In this document: piece after piece, positions 14,287-22,317 of the stretch
How positions within the stretch are numbered: the stretch's first letter is position 1
Layout: each line of letters begins with the position of its first letter
Origin: an uncultured Collinsella sp.
GTDB lineage: Bacteria > Actinomycetota > Coriobacteriia > Coriobacteriales > Coriobacteriaceae
Assembly: GCA_900768795.1 (NCBI GenBank)
Contig: CAAGEH010000002.1
Coordinates: 1-23,115 of the forward strand
Direction of reading: 5' to 3'
Length of the DNA stretch: 23,115 nucleotides
Translations under genes and position numbers: made by a program
The notes under the pieces: generated by a model
What the model was told of the DNA's origin: nothing
Databases searched by the model: none
Seen by the model: the letters and a program-made list of their open reading frames with translations, nothing else

Positions 14287-15656
14287 TAGCGCGGCTCGCC
14301 CACAACGGATCCGGACAGATACCACGTCTTGGCAACGTCGACGTCAACATCGACAATCTTGCCAACCAACTGATCGATGCTGTAGCCCTCGGGAATCGGT
14401 GCATGAACGGTCTGATTCTTAGGACTCTTACCTAGCAGCACCGCGTCATTCTTTTTGCTCGTACCCTCAATAAGCGCCGGCACAACGGTGTGGAGTTCAC
14501 CCTGGTTATACTCGTGCGCTGTGGTTTCGATAACCTTCACCAGACGGTTGAAGCGCTCAAGAATCACCTCATGCGGCGTGGGATCGTTAATCTCGGCGGC
14601 CGGAGTACCGGCGCGCTTGGAATAGATAAACGTATAGGCCTGAGCATAACGGACCGTCTCGGCAAGCGAGAGTGTCTGCTCAAAGTCTTCCTCGGTCTCG
14701 CCGGGGAAGCCCACGATGATATCGGTCGAAAGCGCGATATCGGGCATGCGATTGCGGATGCGATCGACGAGCCCCAGATAATCCTCACGCGTATAGCGAC
14801 GATTCATCTCTTTAAGGATGCGCGTCGAGCCCGACTGAACTGCCAGGTGCAGTTGCGGCATGACGGCAGGCGTCTCGGCCATAGCGTCGATGGTCTCGGG
14901 CAGCAGGTCTTTGGGGTGCGAGGAAGTAAAGAAGATGCGCTCCACACCCGTATCGCCAACGGCACGCAACAGGTCGGCAAAGCGCGGCTTACCAAACAGA
15001 TCGCGACCATAGGAGTTGACGTTTTGACCCAGAAGCGTGATCTCACGCACGCCCTGGCGTACTAGACCGGTCACCTCGTCGACAATCTCCTCGAAAGGGC
15101 GGCTCTTTTCGCGACCGCGCACATACGGCACGATGCAATAGGTGCAGAAATTATTACAGCCCGTCATAATGGGGACCCATGCGTGATACTGGGTCTCACG
15201 ATGCCACGGCATGCTCATGGCATCCGTGTCCTCGTGCTCATTGGTGCGAATATGACGCTTGCCGTCCAAGAATGCCTCGGCAATAAGCTCGGCCACATGC
15301 GCGATGGAATGCGTACCAAAGATGACATTGACGTTATCGACATTGGTGAGCAGACCCTCGCCGTCGCGCTGCGCGATGCAGCCGCCCACAGCGACCACGC
15401 GCTTGCCCGAGGGCGAAGGTGGGAGGCTCTTACAAGAGTTGCACTGACCGTACAGACGGGTGTCAGCGGCCTCACGAACGCAGCACGTCATGAACACGAC
15501 AATGTCAGCATGCTCCGGATCGAGCGCCATAAGGCAGCCATACGAGTCGAGCAGGCCACTCACGCGCTCGGAGTCGTGCTGATTCATCTGGCAGCCAAAG
15601 GTGCGGATAAAATAGGTTTTACCGGCAAGAATATCGCGTACTGAACCCTGGTCCAT
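14286..15656 (-). CDS. miaB: tRNA-2-methylthio-N6-dimethylallyladenosine synthase
   Basis: Radical-SAM methylthiotransferase that turns i6A37 of tRNA into ms2i6A37. The 456-aa protein has the N-terminal iron-sulphur cysteines (Cys22 in FGCQMN, Cys58/59 in MTCCVR, Cys93 in GGCIAQ), the radical-SAM CxxxCxxC at 167-174 (GCNNFCTYC), and a C-terminal TRAM domain from about 385. TCC replaces the TCS or TCA usually seen at the second position, leaving the ligand Cys intact. I chose the ATG at 15656, with AGGA upstream, over a TTG at 15707. It makes the substrate-product pair with miaA, which follows with a one-base overlap. Confidence 0.96.
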   Translation of the reverse strand: MDQGSVRDILAGKTYFIRTFGCQMNQHDSERVSGLLDSYGCLMALDPEHADIVVFMTCCVREAADTRLYGQCNSCKSLPPSPSGKRVVAVGGCIAQRDGEGLLTNVDNVNVIFGTHSIAHVAELIAEAFLDGKRHIRTNEHEDTDAMSMPWHRETQYHAWVPIMTGCNNFCTYCIVPYVRGREKSRPFEEIVDEVTGLVRQGVREITLLGQNVNSYGRDLFGKPRFADLLRAVGDTGVERIFFTSSHPKDLLPETIDAMAETPAVMPQLHLAVQSGSTRILKEMNRRYTREDYLGLVDRIRNRMPDIALSTDIIVGFPGETEEDFEQTLSLAETVRYAQAYTFIYSKRAGTPAAEINDPTPHEVILERFNRLVKVIETTAHEYNQGELHTVVPALIEGTSKKNDAVLLGKSPKNQTVHAPIPEGYSIDQLVGKIVDVDVDVAKTWYLSGSVVGEPR

Positions 15657-15719
15657 GTGTATAAGTCCTAACGAGGTGGAATAGGCGGAATCAAAGAGCG
15701 CGGGCAAAGAGTAAACACT

Positions 15720-16037
15720 CTATGCCACAGGCTTAACGTCGTCCATCACAACGTTATCCATAGCAGCTCGATTAATCTGATGAACGTAAATAGAAAGACG
15801 GATGGCCGTGCGCGACTCCCCGTTGATGAGAATGTCGGAGAACACCGGCGCGCAGGAAATATCAAACCCGGTCGGAATCAAAAATCCGCGTGCAATGGCC
15901 ACAGCCTTAATGGCCTGGTTGACGGCACCCGCGCCGACACACTGAATATTGACGGGAACACCATCTTTGACCATGCCGGCAATGGCGCCAGCAACGGACG
16001 CGGGCGACGATTTGCTTGATACCTTCAGGCAATCCAT
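15720..16037 (-). CDS. spoVS: Stage V sporulation protein S (SpoVS)
   Basis: Small Alba-like nucleic-acid-binding protein, here 105 aa. The sequence is clearly of this family from the start (MDCLKVSSKSSPASVAGAIA, then GAGAVNQAIKAVAIARGF and INGESRTAIRLSIYV). About 18 additional residues (QINRAAMDNVVMDDVKPVA) extend the usual C-terminus. In Bacillus it affects a late sporulation step, but the gene is also found in non-sporulating bacteria, so a sporulation role is not implied. The ATG at 16037 has AGGAG upstream; starting at 16076 would add 13 basic residues foreign to the family. It lies between the GHKL ATPase and miaB. A short AGAGT/ACTCT hairpin (15708-15721) overlaps the stop codon. Confidence 0.93.
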   Translation of the reverse strand: MDCLKVSSKSSPASVAGAIAGMVKDGVPVNIQCVGAGAVNQAIKAVAIARGFLIPTGFDISCAPVFSDILINGESRTAIRLSIYVHQINRAAMDNVVMDDVKPVA

Positions 16038-16051
16038 GAAGAAACTCCTGC

Positions 16052-16071
16052 GTTTAAAAGTACGTTTTAAC
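16052..16071. promoter_or_regulatory. Imperfect 20-base palindrome upstream of spoVS
   Basis: Eight of ten base pairs match in a symmetric GTTTAAAAGT/ACGTTTTAAC sequence located 14 bases before the spoVS start codon. This resembles an operator next to the ribosome site, but no regulator can be named. Confidence 0.3.
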
Positions 16072-16111
16072 TGCAATTACTGTATCGTACCGAACGGACT
16101 CGGTAAAGATG

Positions 16112-17197
16112 CTATTCCTCTTTGGCAAGATCGAACGTCACGGTAATGCGATCACGCGAAACACGAATCTTGGGGTCGCCGCAAAGGTTGAGATAGTACC
16201 GCGATGCAAGATCATTAAAGTCGCGTTCCACGGCTCGCGAGAACTGCGCCATATCGTCCTTGGCAATACGCAGCCCGCGACGATCCTTGGCAAGATCGAC
16301 CGGAGCAGACGCATGTGAGGACGAATCACGCTCGCGCAGCAGGCGTGCGGTCACACCGCGAACGGGCTTAATCTGGCCCGCCAAGATACGATGCGCCGTA
16401 CGCTCGGACATCTCAAGGCCCAAACCCGAACAGATACGGATAAAATCTTCCGCATCCGAAGCAAGACCAAGACGATCGACCACGGGAAGCTCGGCTTCGT
16501 CATCGATAAACAAAAGACGAGAAGCATCGAGACGACTGGACGCCTGCGCATGCAACGTCGCGGCGATCTCGGACGGAGACCCCAGATAGACATCACAGGC
16601 GCGCAGCTCCTCGAGGGCAAACTCACAGGCGGCGCGAATGATGTTGTGAGGGCCACGGGCGCAGACATAGTGGCCGTCCTCGTCCTTCACGGCCTGAGGC
16701 CAACTGGACTGATCGGCACGCTCGCCAAGGCGGTCGGTAGCGACGCTCACCTTAAAGACCGAGCCAAGGTCAACATCCGACGCAACAACGCGTGCCTCAT
16801 CGGTGTTCTGCTTAATCGAGAACAATGCCATGCCTCGACCGTGAACGCCCCAACGGTCCATCTTCATGCTCTCGAGCTTGGAGGTAACGCGGGCATCGAA
16901 GATGCGTTCCTGCATATCCTGCGGAACGCCCGAGCCGTTGTCCAGAAAGACGAGCGTACGAACGCCATCTTCCTTGGTCGTGGCGAGATAGACCTTGTCG
17001 GCGCCGGCATCACGAGCGTTCCGCAGCATTTCGATGACAATATCCTCGACATGCTGGATGTCGTGCTTTGCTTGGCGCCGCTCGGCCTCCGAAACGCGGA
17101 GGCGGACATACCCCTCGCCAAGGTTCTCCTCGACGCGAAGGTTGCCCTCCCCCGACATCGACGCGATAAATGAGATGAGCTCGTTCGCGTCGTTCAT
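16112..17197 (-). CDS. GHKL-fold ATPase of unknown function, next to rny
   Basis: A 361-aa protein with an HSP90/MutL/histidine-kinase type ATP-binding domain at its N-terminus. The N box is EMLRNARDAGADK (56-68, Asn60), G1 is DNGSG (86-90) and G2 is GVHGRGMALF (117-126). There is no histidine phosphoacceptor region, no sensor, no membrane segment and no receiver nearby, so it is not a standard two-component kinase. Residues about 190-361 match nothing I recognise; the stretch 255-295 (ICSGLGLEMSERTAHRILAGQI) may be a helical DNA- or RNA-binding unit. It starts one base after the rny stop codon with no strong ribosome site of its own, so it is very likely translated with RNase Y. A role alongside RNase Y is inferred only from that linkage. 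Confidence 0.8.
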   Translation of the reverse strand: MNDANELISFIASMSGEGNLRVEENLGEGYVRLRVSEAERRQAKHDIQHVEDIVIEMLRNARDAGADKVYLATTKEDGVRTLVFLDNGSGVPQDMQERIFDARVTSKLESMKMDRWGVHGRGMALFSIKQNTDEARVVASDVDLGSVFKVSVATDRLGERADQSSWPQAVKDEDGHYVCARGPHNIIRAACEFALEELRACDVYLGSPSEIAATLHAQASSRLDASRLLFIDDEAELPVVDRLGLASDAEDFIRICSGLGLEMSERTAHRILAGQIKPVRGVTARLLRERDSSSHASAPVDLAKDRRGLRIAKDDMAQFSRAVERDFNDLASRYYLNLCGDPKIRVSRDRITVTFDLAKEE

Positions 17198-17198
17198 G

Positions 17199-18749
17199 TT
17201 ATTTAGCGATATCGACAGCGCGGCTCTCGCGAATCACGACAACGCGCACCTGACCGGGATATTCCATCTCTTCCTCGATCTGATGGGCGATATCATGAGC
17301 CAAGACCGTGGACTGAGCATCGGAAATCTTGTCAGGCTGAACCATGACGTGGACCTCGCGACCAGCCTGCATGGCATAGGTACGCTCGACGCCGTCATGG
17401 GAGTTGGCAATCTCCTCGAGCTTCTCAAGGCGCTTGATGTAGTTCTCAGCCGATTCGCGACGGGCACCGGGGCGAGAGGCAGAAACAGCATCGGCAGCCT
17501 GGACCAGAACATCGAGCACCGTGTTGGGGTCGACGTCGGCGTGGTGAGCCTCGATAGCATGAACGATAACGGGCTTCTCGCCATAGCGACGGGCGAGCTC
17601 GGCGCCAATAACGGCGTGCGGGCCCTCGACGTCATGGTCGATAGCCTTGCCAAGGTCGTGCAGCAGGCCGGCACGCTTGGCGGTCACAACATCCAGGCCA
17701 AGCTCGGAAGCCATCACACCGCACAGGTCGGAAACCTCGAGGGAATGCTGGAGCACGTTCTGACCAAACGAGGTGCGGTAGCGCAGAGCACCCAGGGTCT
17801 TAACGATCTCGGGGTGCAGATCGTGGATACCGGTATCGAAGGCAGCCTGTTCGCCAGCCTCGCGCACGCGCTGCTGAACCAAGTCGGCGGCCTTGTGATA
17901 CATCTCCTCGATGCGAGCAGGATGAATGCGGCCGTCGGCGATGAGGTTCTCGAGAGCGACGCGTGCGGTCTCGCGACGGACCGGATCGAAGCTCGAAAGC
18001 ACGACGGTCTCGGGGGTGTCATCGATCACGAGGTTGACGCCGGAAACCTGCTCGAAGGTGCGGATGTTGCGACCTTCGCGGCCGATGATGCGACCCTTGA
18101 GGTCATCGGAAGGAATGTGCACGGAGGTAACGGTGACCTCGGCGGTGTGATCGGCGGCGCAGCGCTGAATCGCTAGGGATAGGATCTCCTGGGCGGTCTT
18201 GTGGCACTCGGCGCGAACCTGCTGCTCGGACTCTCGGATGATCGTGGCGGCCTCGTGGGTAACCTCGCCGCGAACCTTGTCGAGGAGCTCCTTGTGAGCG
18301 TCCTCGCGGGTCAGGTCGGCGATGCGCTCGAGCTCCGAGGTCTGCTTGGCGCAGAGCTCCTCAAGCTCGCGGGAACGCTTCTCGACCTGGCCAGCCTGGC
18401 TGGACAGCTGATGCTCACGCTTGTCGAGGGCATCGTTGCGGCGATCGAGGGACTCCTCGCGCTGCATCACGCGATTCTCGAGCGTACGAATCTCGTTCTT
18501 ACGCTGCTTGTCCTCGGCCTCGGCAGCCTGCTTGTTCTTGATGATCTCTTCTTTAGCCTCGAGCAGAGCCTCTTTTTTGAGGGTCTCGGCCTGACGCTTT
18601 GCATCACCGATTAGGGACTCAGCCTGTGCGTGTGCCGACTGAATCTTTTCGTCGGCCTCGTGTAGACTACCCTGCTTGGCGGTGCGCATGTAGGCAATGG
18701 CGGCGATGACACCCAAAACGATGCCAACGAGCGCTGCGATGATAGGCAT
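17199..18749 (-). CDS. rny: Ribonuclease Y
   Basis: Membrane-anchored endoribonuclease that starts mRNA decay. The 516-aa protein shows the full order: one N-terminal membrane helix (about 3-21), a long coiled coil (about 25-190), a KH RNA-binding domain (about 208-270, GRIIGREGRN at 219-228) and an HD domain with metal-binding His364-Asp365 in LLHDLGKAIDHD. I chose the ATG at 18749 with AAGGAG 5 bases ahead; a GTG at 18755 overlaps that ribosome site. Its mRNA leader is about 160 bases if the TTGACA promoter at 18943 is used, and contains two hairpins. The GHKL ATPase gene follows directly. Confidence 0.97.
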   Translation of the reverse strand: MPIIAALVGIVLGVIAAIAYMRTAKQGSLHEADEKIQSAHAQAESLIGDAKRQAETLKKEALLEAKEEIIKNKQAAEAEDKQRKNEIRTLENRVMQREESLDRRNDALDKREHQLSSQAGQVEKRSRELEELCAKQTSELERIADLTREDAHKELLDKVRGEVTHEAATIIRESEQQVRAECHKTAQEILSLAIQRCAADHTAEVTVTSVHIPSDDLKGRIIGREGRNIRTFEQVSGVNLVIDDTPETVVLSSFDPVRRETARVALENLIADGRIHPARIEEMYHKAADLVQQRVREAGEQAAFDTGIHDLHPEIVKTLGALRYRTSFGQNVLQHSLEVSDLCGVMASELGLDVVTAKRAGLLHDLGKAIDHDVEGPHAVIGAELARRYGEKPVIVHAIEAHHADVDPNTVLDVLVQAADAVSASRPGARRESAENYIKRLEKLEEIANSHDGVERTYAMQAGREVHVMVQPDKISDAQSTVLAHDIAHQIEEEMEYPGQVRVVVIRESRAVDIAK

Positions 18750-18777
18750 GCTCACTCCTTTTTATGGATTCGTTACA

Positions 18778-18810
18778 CAACAAAGCGAACCGTCCTTGCG
18801 AACGGCTCGC
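18778..18810 (-). terminator. Terminator-like hairpin in the rny leader
   Basis: On the minus strand GCGAGCCGT (18810-18802) pairs with ACGGTTCGC (18793-18785), nine pairs including one G-T, followed by TTTGTTGTGT. It lies only 29 bases ahead of the rny start codon, downstream of the likely promoter, so it may attenuate rny or end recA-recX transcripts. Confidence 0.5.
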
Positions 18811-18859
18811 GACATTTGAGTAATATGGGCGCAGCTTATGCGGGTCGGATACAGATAAA

Positions 18860-18885
18860 CATAAAACAAACTCATCAAAGATGAG
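18860..18885 (-). terminator. Small hairpin with T-rich tail beyond recX
   Basis: On the minus strand CTCATC-TTT-GATGAG (18885-18871) is followed by TTTGTTTTATGTTTAT. Six base pairs with modest GC make a weak intrinsic terminator for recX read-through or a leader element of rny. Confidence 0.4.
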
Positions 18886-18914
18886 CACATATCACAAAGC
18901 AAATGACAGTGATT

Positions 18915-18943
18915 ATCGTACGTTGAACCGCAACAACTGTCAA
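18915..18943 (-). promoter_or_regulatory. Candidate rny promoter
   Basis: On the minus strand a perfect TTGACA (18943-18938) and TACGAT (18920-18915) are 17 bases apart in the gap between recX and rny. It is the best promoter in that gap and would give a leader of about 160 bases. Confidence 0.6.
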
Positions 18944-19016
18944 ATAAATGCACCCAGCACGGCGTCTAAAACGCGGTGAACGGCAGGTACGCAAAACGCA
19001 TGCTTCTAGCATGTGT

Positions 19017-19709
19017 CTAAACTGCACATTCCTCACGATCGGCATCGAGACGCGCCTTAACGGCATCGGCGGCGATGTGGTACGAAAAGCCCTTGCCCAT
19101 CAAAAACCGGACGAGCTTTTCGAATCCACGCGTGTCGGGAATGCGACGCTTCGTGAGTAAAGCCGATGCGCGAGCCAAGTCGTCCTCCACGGCAAAATAA
19201 TCCTCGGGATAGCCAGGGATATCATCGAGTACGACATGGCGGCGCTTGAGCTCGGTCTCAATCTTGCGCTGTCCCCAGCCGCGTCGTTTGCGTTCCTCGA
19301 TAAAGTAAGAACAAAAGCGGTTCTCATCTAAAAAGCGATACTCAGTGGCACGCTGGACGGCAAAATCAATTGCGGGCTGGCGAAATCCGTAACGAGCCAG
19401 CTTGTCACGGACCTCACCCGTGGCATGGTCGCGGCGCGACAGCATCTCAGTCACCATGGTAAGCGCGCATTTACGCTCAATGAGCTGGACCGCCTCGCGA
19501 AACTCATCCCAATCGCAGGGAAGATCGGGGCGATTTTTAAGGAATAGGCGCGCGACACGAACAGGAATCCAGATGGATCGTTCAAAACCGCCCTCGAGCT
19601 CACAGTCGATATGTGCACAAGGCTTTTTTGATGCATACCCACTCGAAAACGAGGAGGCCGCCTTTTTATCGGGAAAGACGACCGTTGCCTCGGTCACCGT
19701 ATACGACAT
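19017..19709 (-). CDS. recX: Regulatory protein RecX
   Basis: Binds RecA filaments and limits their activity. The protein of 230 aa is made of the expected three-helix repeats; recognisable stretches are EMLSRRDHATGEVRDKLARYGF, YRFLDENRFCSYFIEERKRR and GWGQRKIETELKRR. About 80 residues precede the first repeat, making it longer than many RecX proteins; that part (VFPDKKAASSFSSG onward) is typical of an N-terminal extension that varies widely. It starts 11 bases after recA and has only a weak ribosome site (GGATG), so it depends on recA transcription and probably on coupling. It should share the SOS control of recA. Confidence 0.92.
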   Translation of the reverse strand: MSYTVTEATVVFPDKKAASSFSSGYASKKPCAHIDCELEGGFERSIWIPVRVARLFLKNRPDLPCDWDEFREAVQLIERKCALTMVTEMLSRRDHATGEVRDKLARYGFRQPAIDFAVQRATEYRFLDENRFCSYFIEERKRRGWGQRKIETELKRRHVVLDDIPGYPEDYFAVEDDLARASALLTKRRIPDTRGFEKLVRFLMGKGFSYHIAADAVKARLDADREECAV

Positions 19710-19720
19710 GAGGGCATCCG

Positions 19721-20869
19721 CTACTCGTCATCATCATCGAGCATCGCGGAGCCATCGATGGCGTAAAGCTCATCGAACTCCTCAGTTTCGGGCTGATCGG
19801 TCAGCTCGACCTCGGACGGAGCGTCGTCATCGAATTCAAGGCCGCAGGCGAGGCGAACCTTATGCTCGATCTCGTCAGCACAATCGGGGTGTTCGCGCAG
19901 GAATGCCTTAGCGGCCTCGCGACCATTACCGAGCTTGTCCTCACCGTAAGCAAACCAAGAGCCCATCTTTTTGCAGATACCGCACTCGACAGCCATGTCC
20001 AGAATCGAGCCTTCCTTAGAGATGCCCGTGCCGTACATGATGTCGAACTCGGCAGAGCGGAACGGAGCGGCCACCTTGTTCTTAACGACCTTGGCACGCA
20101 CGCGATTGCCGATGACCTCGTCCTTGAGCTTGATGCTGTCGATGCGGCGAATATCGATGCGCACCGACGAGAAGAACTTGAGGGCGCGGCCGCCCGTCGT
20201 GGTCTCGGGGTTGCCGAACATGACGCCGATCTTCTCGCGCAGCTGGTTAATGAAGATGCAGGTCGTTTTAGATTTGGCGAGCGAGCCGGCGAGCTTACGG
20301 AGCGCCTGGCTCATCAGACGGGCTTGAAGGCCGACCGTAGTATCGCCGATCTCGCCCTCGATCTCGGCACGCGGGGTCAAAGCGGCGACAGAGTCGACGA
20401 CGATGGCGTCGATGGCGCCAGAGCGCACGAGCATGTCGACGATCTCGAGCGCCTGCTCGCCCGTATCGGGCTGGGAAATGAGGACCTCATCGATGTCCAC
20501 GCCGATACGTGCGGCATACGTGGGATCGAGCGCGTGCTCGGCATCGATAAATGCCACGACGCCGCCCATAGCCTGGGCCTCTGCCAAAATCTCGAGCGAA
20601 AGCGTTGTCTTACCGGAGGACTCGGGACCGTAAATCTCGACGATACGACCGCGCGGCACGCCGCCGATGCCCAGCGCGGCATCGAGGGCCAGAGCGCCCG
20701 TGGGAATGGCCTCGACCTCAAGTTCGGGGCCACCGTCGCCGTACCTCATGATGGAACCCTGGCCGAATTTCTTCTCGATCTCGGCCTTGGTGGTGGCGAT
20801 CATCTCATCGCGCTCTTTACCCGTCGTGCGAGCATGAACGGTACGTACGGGACCTGAATTCTTGGCCAT
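19721..20869 (-). CDS. recA: Recombinase RecA
   Basis: DNA strand-exchange ATPase and co-protease for LexA cleavage. The 382-aa protein has Walker A GPESSGKT at 81-88, VVDSVAALTPRAE with the Walker B strand, the L2 region GGRALKFFSSVRIDIRR, and an acidic C-terminal tail ending EFDELYAIDGSAMLDDDDE. The tail and a short N-terminal extension (about 15 residues) make it longer than the E. coli protein. I chose the ATG at 20869, with AGGAGG upstream, over a start at 20890. Its promoter holds a perfect LexA box. recX follows, then rny. Confidence 0.98.
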   Translation of the reverse strand: MAKNSGPVRTVHARTTGKERDEMIATTKAEIEKKFGQGSIMRYGDGGPELEVEAIPTGALALDAALGIGGVPRGRIVEIYGPESSGKTTLSLEILAEAQAMGGVVAFIDAEHALDPTYAARIGVDIDEVLISQPDTGEQALEIVDMLVRSGAIDAIVVDSVAALTPRAEIEGEIGDTTVGLQARLMSQALRKLAGSLAKSKTTCIFINQLREKIGVMFGNPETTTGGRALKFFSSVRIDIRRIDSIKLKDEVIGNRVRAKVVKNKVAAPFRSAEFDIMYGTGISKEGSILDMAVECGICKKMGSWFAYGEDKLGNGREAAKAFLREHPDCADEIEHKVRLACGLEFDDDAPSEVELTDQPETEEFDELYAIDGSAMLDDDDE

Positions 20870-20899
20870 GAATAGCCCTCCTCTTAACAACCTGCATCG

Positions 20900-20928
20900 A
20901 TAATAAACGAACGGCTGTTCGTGGTCAA
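20900..20928 (-). promoter_or_regulatory. recA promoter
   Basis: On the minus strand TTGACC (20928-20923) and TATTAT (20905-20900) are 17 bases apart. The LexA box fills almost the whole spacer, the same arrangement as in the LysM promoter. Confidence 0.85.
20908..20921. promoter_or_regulatory. SOS (LexA) box of recA
   Basis: CGAACGGCTGTTCG matches CGAACnnnnGTTCG at all ten fixed positions, the best LexA site in the window. Confidence 0.93.
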
Positions 20929-21095
20929 CCGTTCAGATAAATCATATGCAGCCGACCTTTCCAAAACCCAACCAAACGCCAACCAAACACTGGCCAAAAA
21001 CTTGACCGCAGGCGAACCAAGCAGGCCATGACAAGAAAGATTACGCCAACTACCTGCATAAAGAGCAAATTCGCCAGAGGTCCCTATCTCCACAA

Positions 21096-21119
21096 TTAAG
21101 GGGCCCGGAGGCCCCTTAA
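21096..21119 (-). terminator. Terminator-like hairpin after cinA
   Basis: A perfect 10-bp stem (TTAAGGGGCC and GGCCCCTTAA) closes a UCCG loop when read on the minus strand, 7 bases beyond the cinA stop. The T-run is short (TTAATTG), so efficiency is uncertain. The rest of the gap up to recA (20929-21095) holds an 11-base-period double copy of CCAACCAAAC and nothing else I can name. Confidence 0.6.
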
Positions 21120-21126
21120 AACACGT

Positions 21127-21657
21127 CTATTCCATAGAATCGAGCACGCAGACAATGCGACCCAGTGCCTCCGCGACCGCATGGGCACGAACGCATGAAC
21201 GATCGCCCTCATAGTGACAACGAATGGAGTCTACGACCGGCACTCCCCCGTCGGCCGAACGATACGCCCAGCCAATATAAAAAGTGCCAGCCGGATCGTC
21301 CTCGGTCCCTCCACCGGGGCCGGCATAGCCCGTCGCGCTCACGGCAATATCGCTCTGATACAGCTCCAGCGAACAGGCAGCCATCTCGCGCGCCGTCTGA
21401 TACGACACCGCGGTATAGCGGTCGAGCGTCTGTTGCTCAACGCCGAGCACGCGATGCTTAATCTCGTCGCAGTACGTCACCGCACCACCACGCAGCACCG
21501 CCGAGGCACCGGGGATATCGGCGATCGTCGAGGCGATCATGCCCGCTGTCAGAGATTCAGCAGTCGAAACCGTCACTCCACGAACGCTTGCACGCTCGAC
21601 GATATCGCGTGCGAGCGCTTCATTGTGCGCGGCAATCTGCTCAAATGATTCCGTCAT
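21127..21657 (-). CDS. CinA C-terminal domain protein (NMN amidohydrolase, PncC-like)
   Basis: A 176-aa stand-alone CinA C-terminal domain. In characterised members this domain removes the amide of nicotinamide mononucleotide and recycles NAD. The stretches STAESLTAGMIASTIADIPG, GAVTYCDEIKHRVLGV and SATGYAGPGGG are diagnostic. The molybdopterin-like N-terminal half found in the longer CinA proteins is absent. It begins 12 bases after pgsA and ends at a hairpin before recA; cinA-recA proximity is common in Gram-positive bacteria and in some species links to competence, which is not indicated here. Confidence 0.93.
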   Translation of the reverse strand: MTESFEQIAAHNEALARDIVERASVRGVTVSTAESLTAGMIASTIADIPGASAVLRGGAVTYCDEIKHRVLGVEQQTLDRYTAVSYQTAREMAACSLELYQSDIAVSATGYAGPGGGTEDDPAGTFYIGWAYRSADGGVPVVDSIRCHYEGDRSCVRAHAVAEALGRIVCVLDSME

Positions 21658-21669
21658 GCCTACCAGGAC

Positions 21670-22308
21670 CTAGACCGAAAAGACGATCTTGCGGCAGTTC
21701 CAGAAGTACTGAGCGCCCGAGATAACGGTCAAGATAACGGCCACGGCGTACAGGAAGCGCGACACCGAGTAGATGCCGAGCGTCAGCGCCACCGGGCCAA
21801 GATGCAAGCCGGCCATCGCAAAGACGCACAGATAACCGCAGATGGAAACCATCGTAGTCGCCGTCTTGTACTTTCCGAGCTTATCGGCCGCAACGACCAC
21901 ACCGGCCGCACTCGCGACCATGCGCAGGGCGCTCACCAGCAGCTCGCGGAACAGAATGATGAACACCGACCACACGGTTACGGCACCAAAGTCCAAGAAC
22001 AGCAGCAGGGCCGAGAACACGAGCAACTTATCGGCGATGGGATCCAAGAACTTGCCGAAATCGGTGATCTCGTTGCGCGAACGAGCCAGGTAGCCATCAA
22101 CCTTATCTGTGCACGACAGGATGACGTACAGAATAAATGCGGCGGCGGCGAGCGGGCCGTCGAAGGTGCTCCAATCCGTACCGGCAACGCTCGTGTGAGA
22201 CAGCGCCGACACGATCATGAACACCGGAATAAAGACGATGCGCACGCACGTCACGATGTTGGCGGGCGTCCAAACACTCGTCAGTTCCTTATTGCTCTCG
22301 TTAGCCAC
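21670..22308 (-). CDS. pgsA: CDP-diacylglycerol--glycerol-3-phosphate 3-phosphatidyltransferase
   Basis: Membrane enzyme making phosphatidylglycerol phosphate from CDP-diacylglycerol and glycerol-3-phosphate. The 212-aa protein has WTPANIVTCVRIVFIPVFM at the start and the complete family signature DKVDGYLAR, eight residues, then GKFLDPIAD. The TPAN start and FLDPIADK are nearer to standard PgsA than those of the copy at 639-1343, so I assign the housekeeping role here. The start is GTG, with TAGGAG six bases upstream that overlaps the rimO stop codon, meaning coupled translation. Gene order rimO-pgsA-cinA-recA is widespread in Gram-positive bacteria. Confidence 0.95.
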   Translation of the reverse strand: MANESNKELTSVWTPANIVTCVRIVFIPVFMIVSALSHTSVAGTDWSTFDGPLAAAAFILYVILSCTDKVDGYLARSRNEITDFGKFLDPIADKLLVFSALLLFLDFGAVTVWSVFIILFRELLVSALRMVASAAGVVVAADKLGKYKTATTMVSICGYLCVFAMAGLHLGPVALTLGIYSVSRFLYAVAVILTVISGAQYFWNCRKIVFSV

Positions 22309-22317
22309 GACGCTCTC

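Noticed and set aside
16995..18176. Long open frame (393 codons) on the plus strand opposite rny
   Set aside because: It lies antisense to a certain RNase Y gene, has no ribosome site and no recognisable domain; long antisense frames are usual in GC-rich genes.
19862..20857. Open frame of 331 codons opposite recA
   Set aside because: Fully antisense to recA, with low-complexity Asp/Leu/Arg-rich translation and no start signals.
20968..20988. Two copies of CCAACCAAAC upstream of recA
   Set aside because: Only two copies in a low-complexity A/C stretch, distant from the recA promoter; probably chance slippage.
20884..21093. 69-codon frame between cinA and recA
   Set aside because: It spans the recA promoter and LexA box and has no family resemblance.
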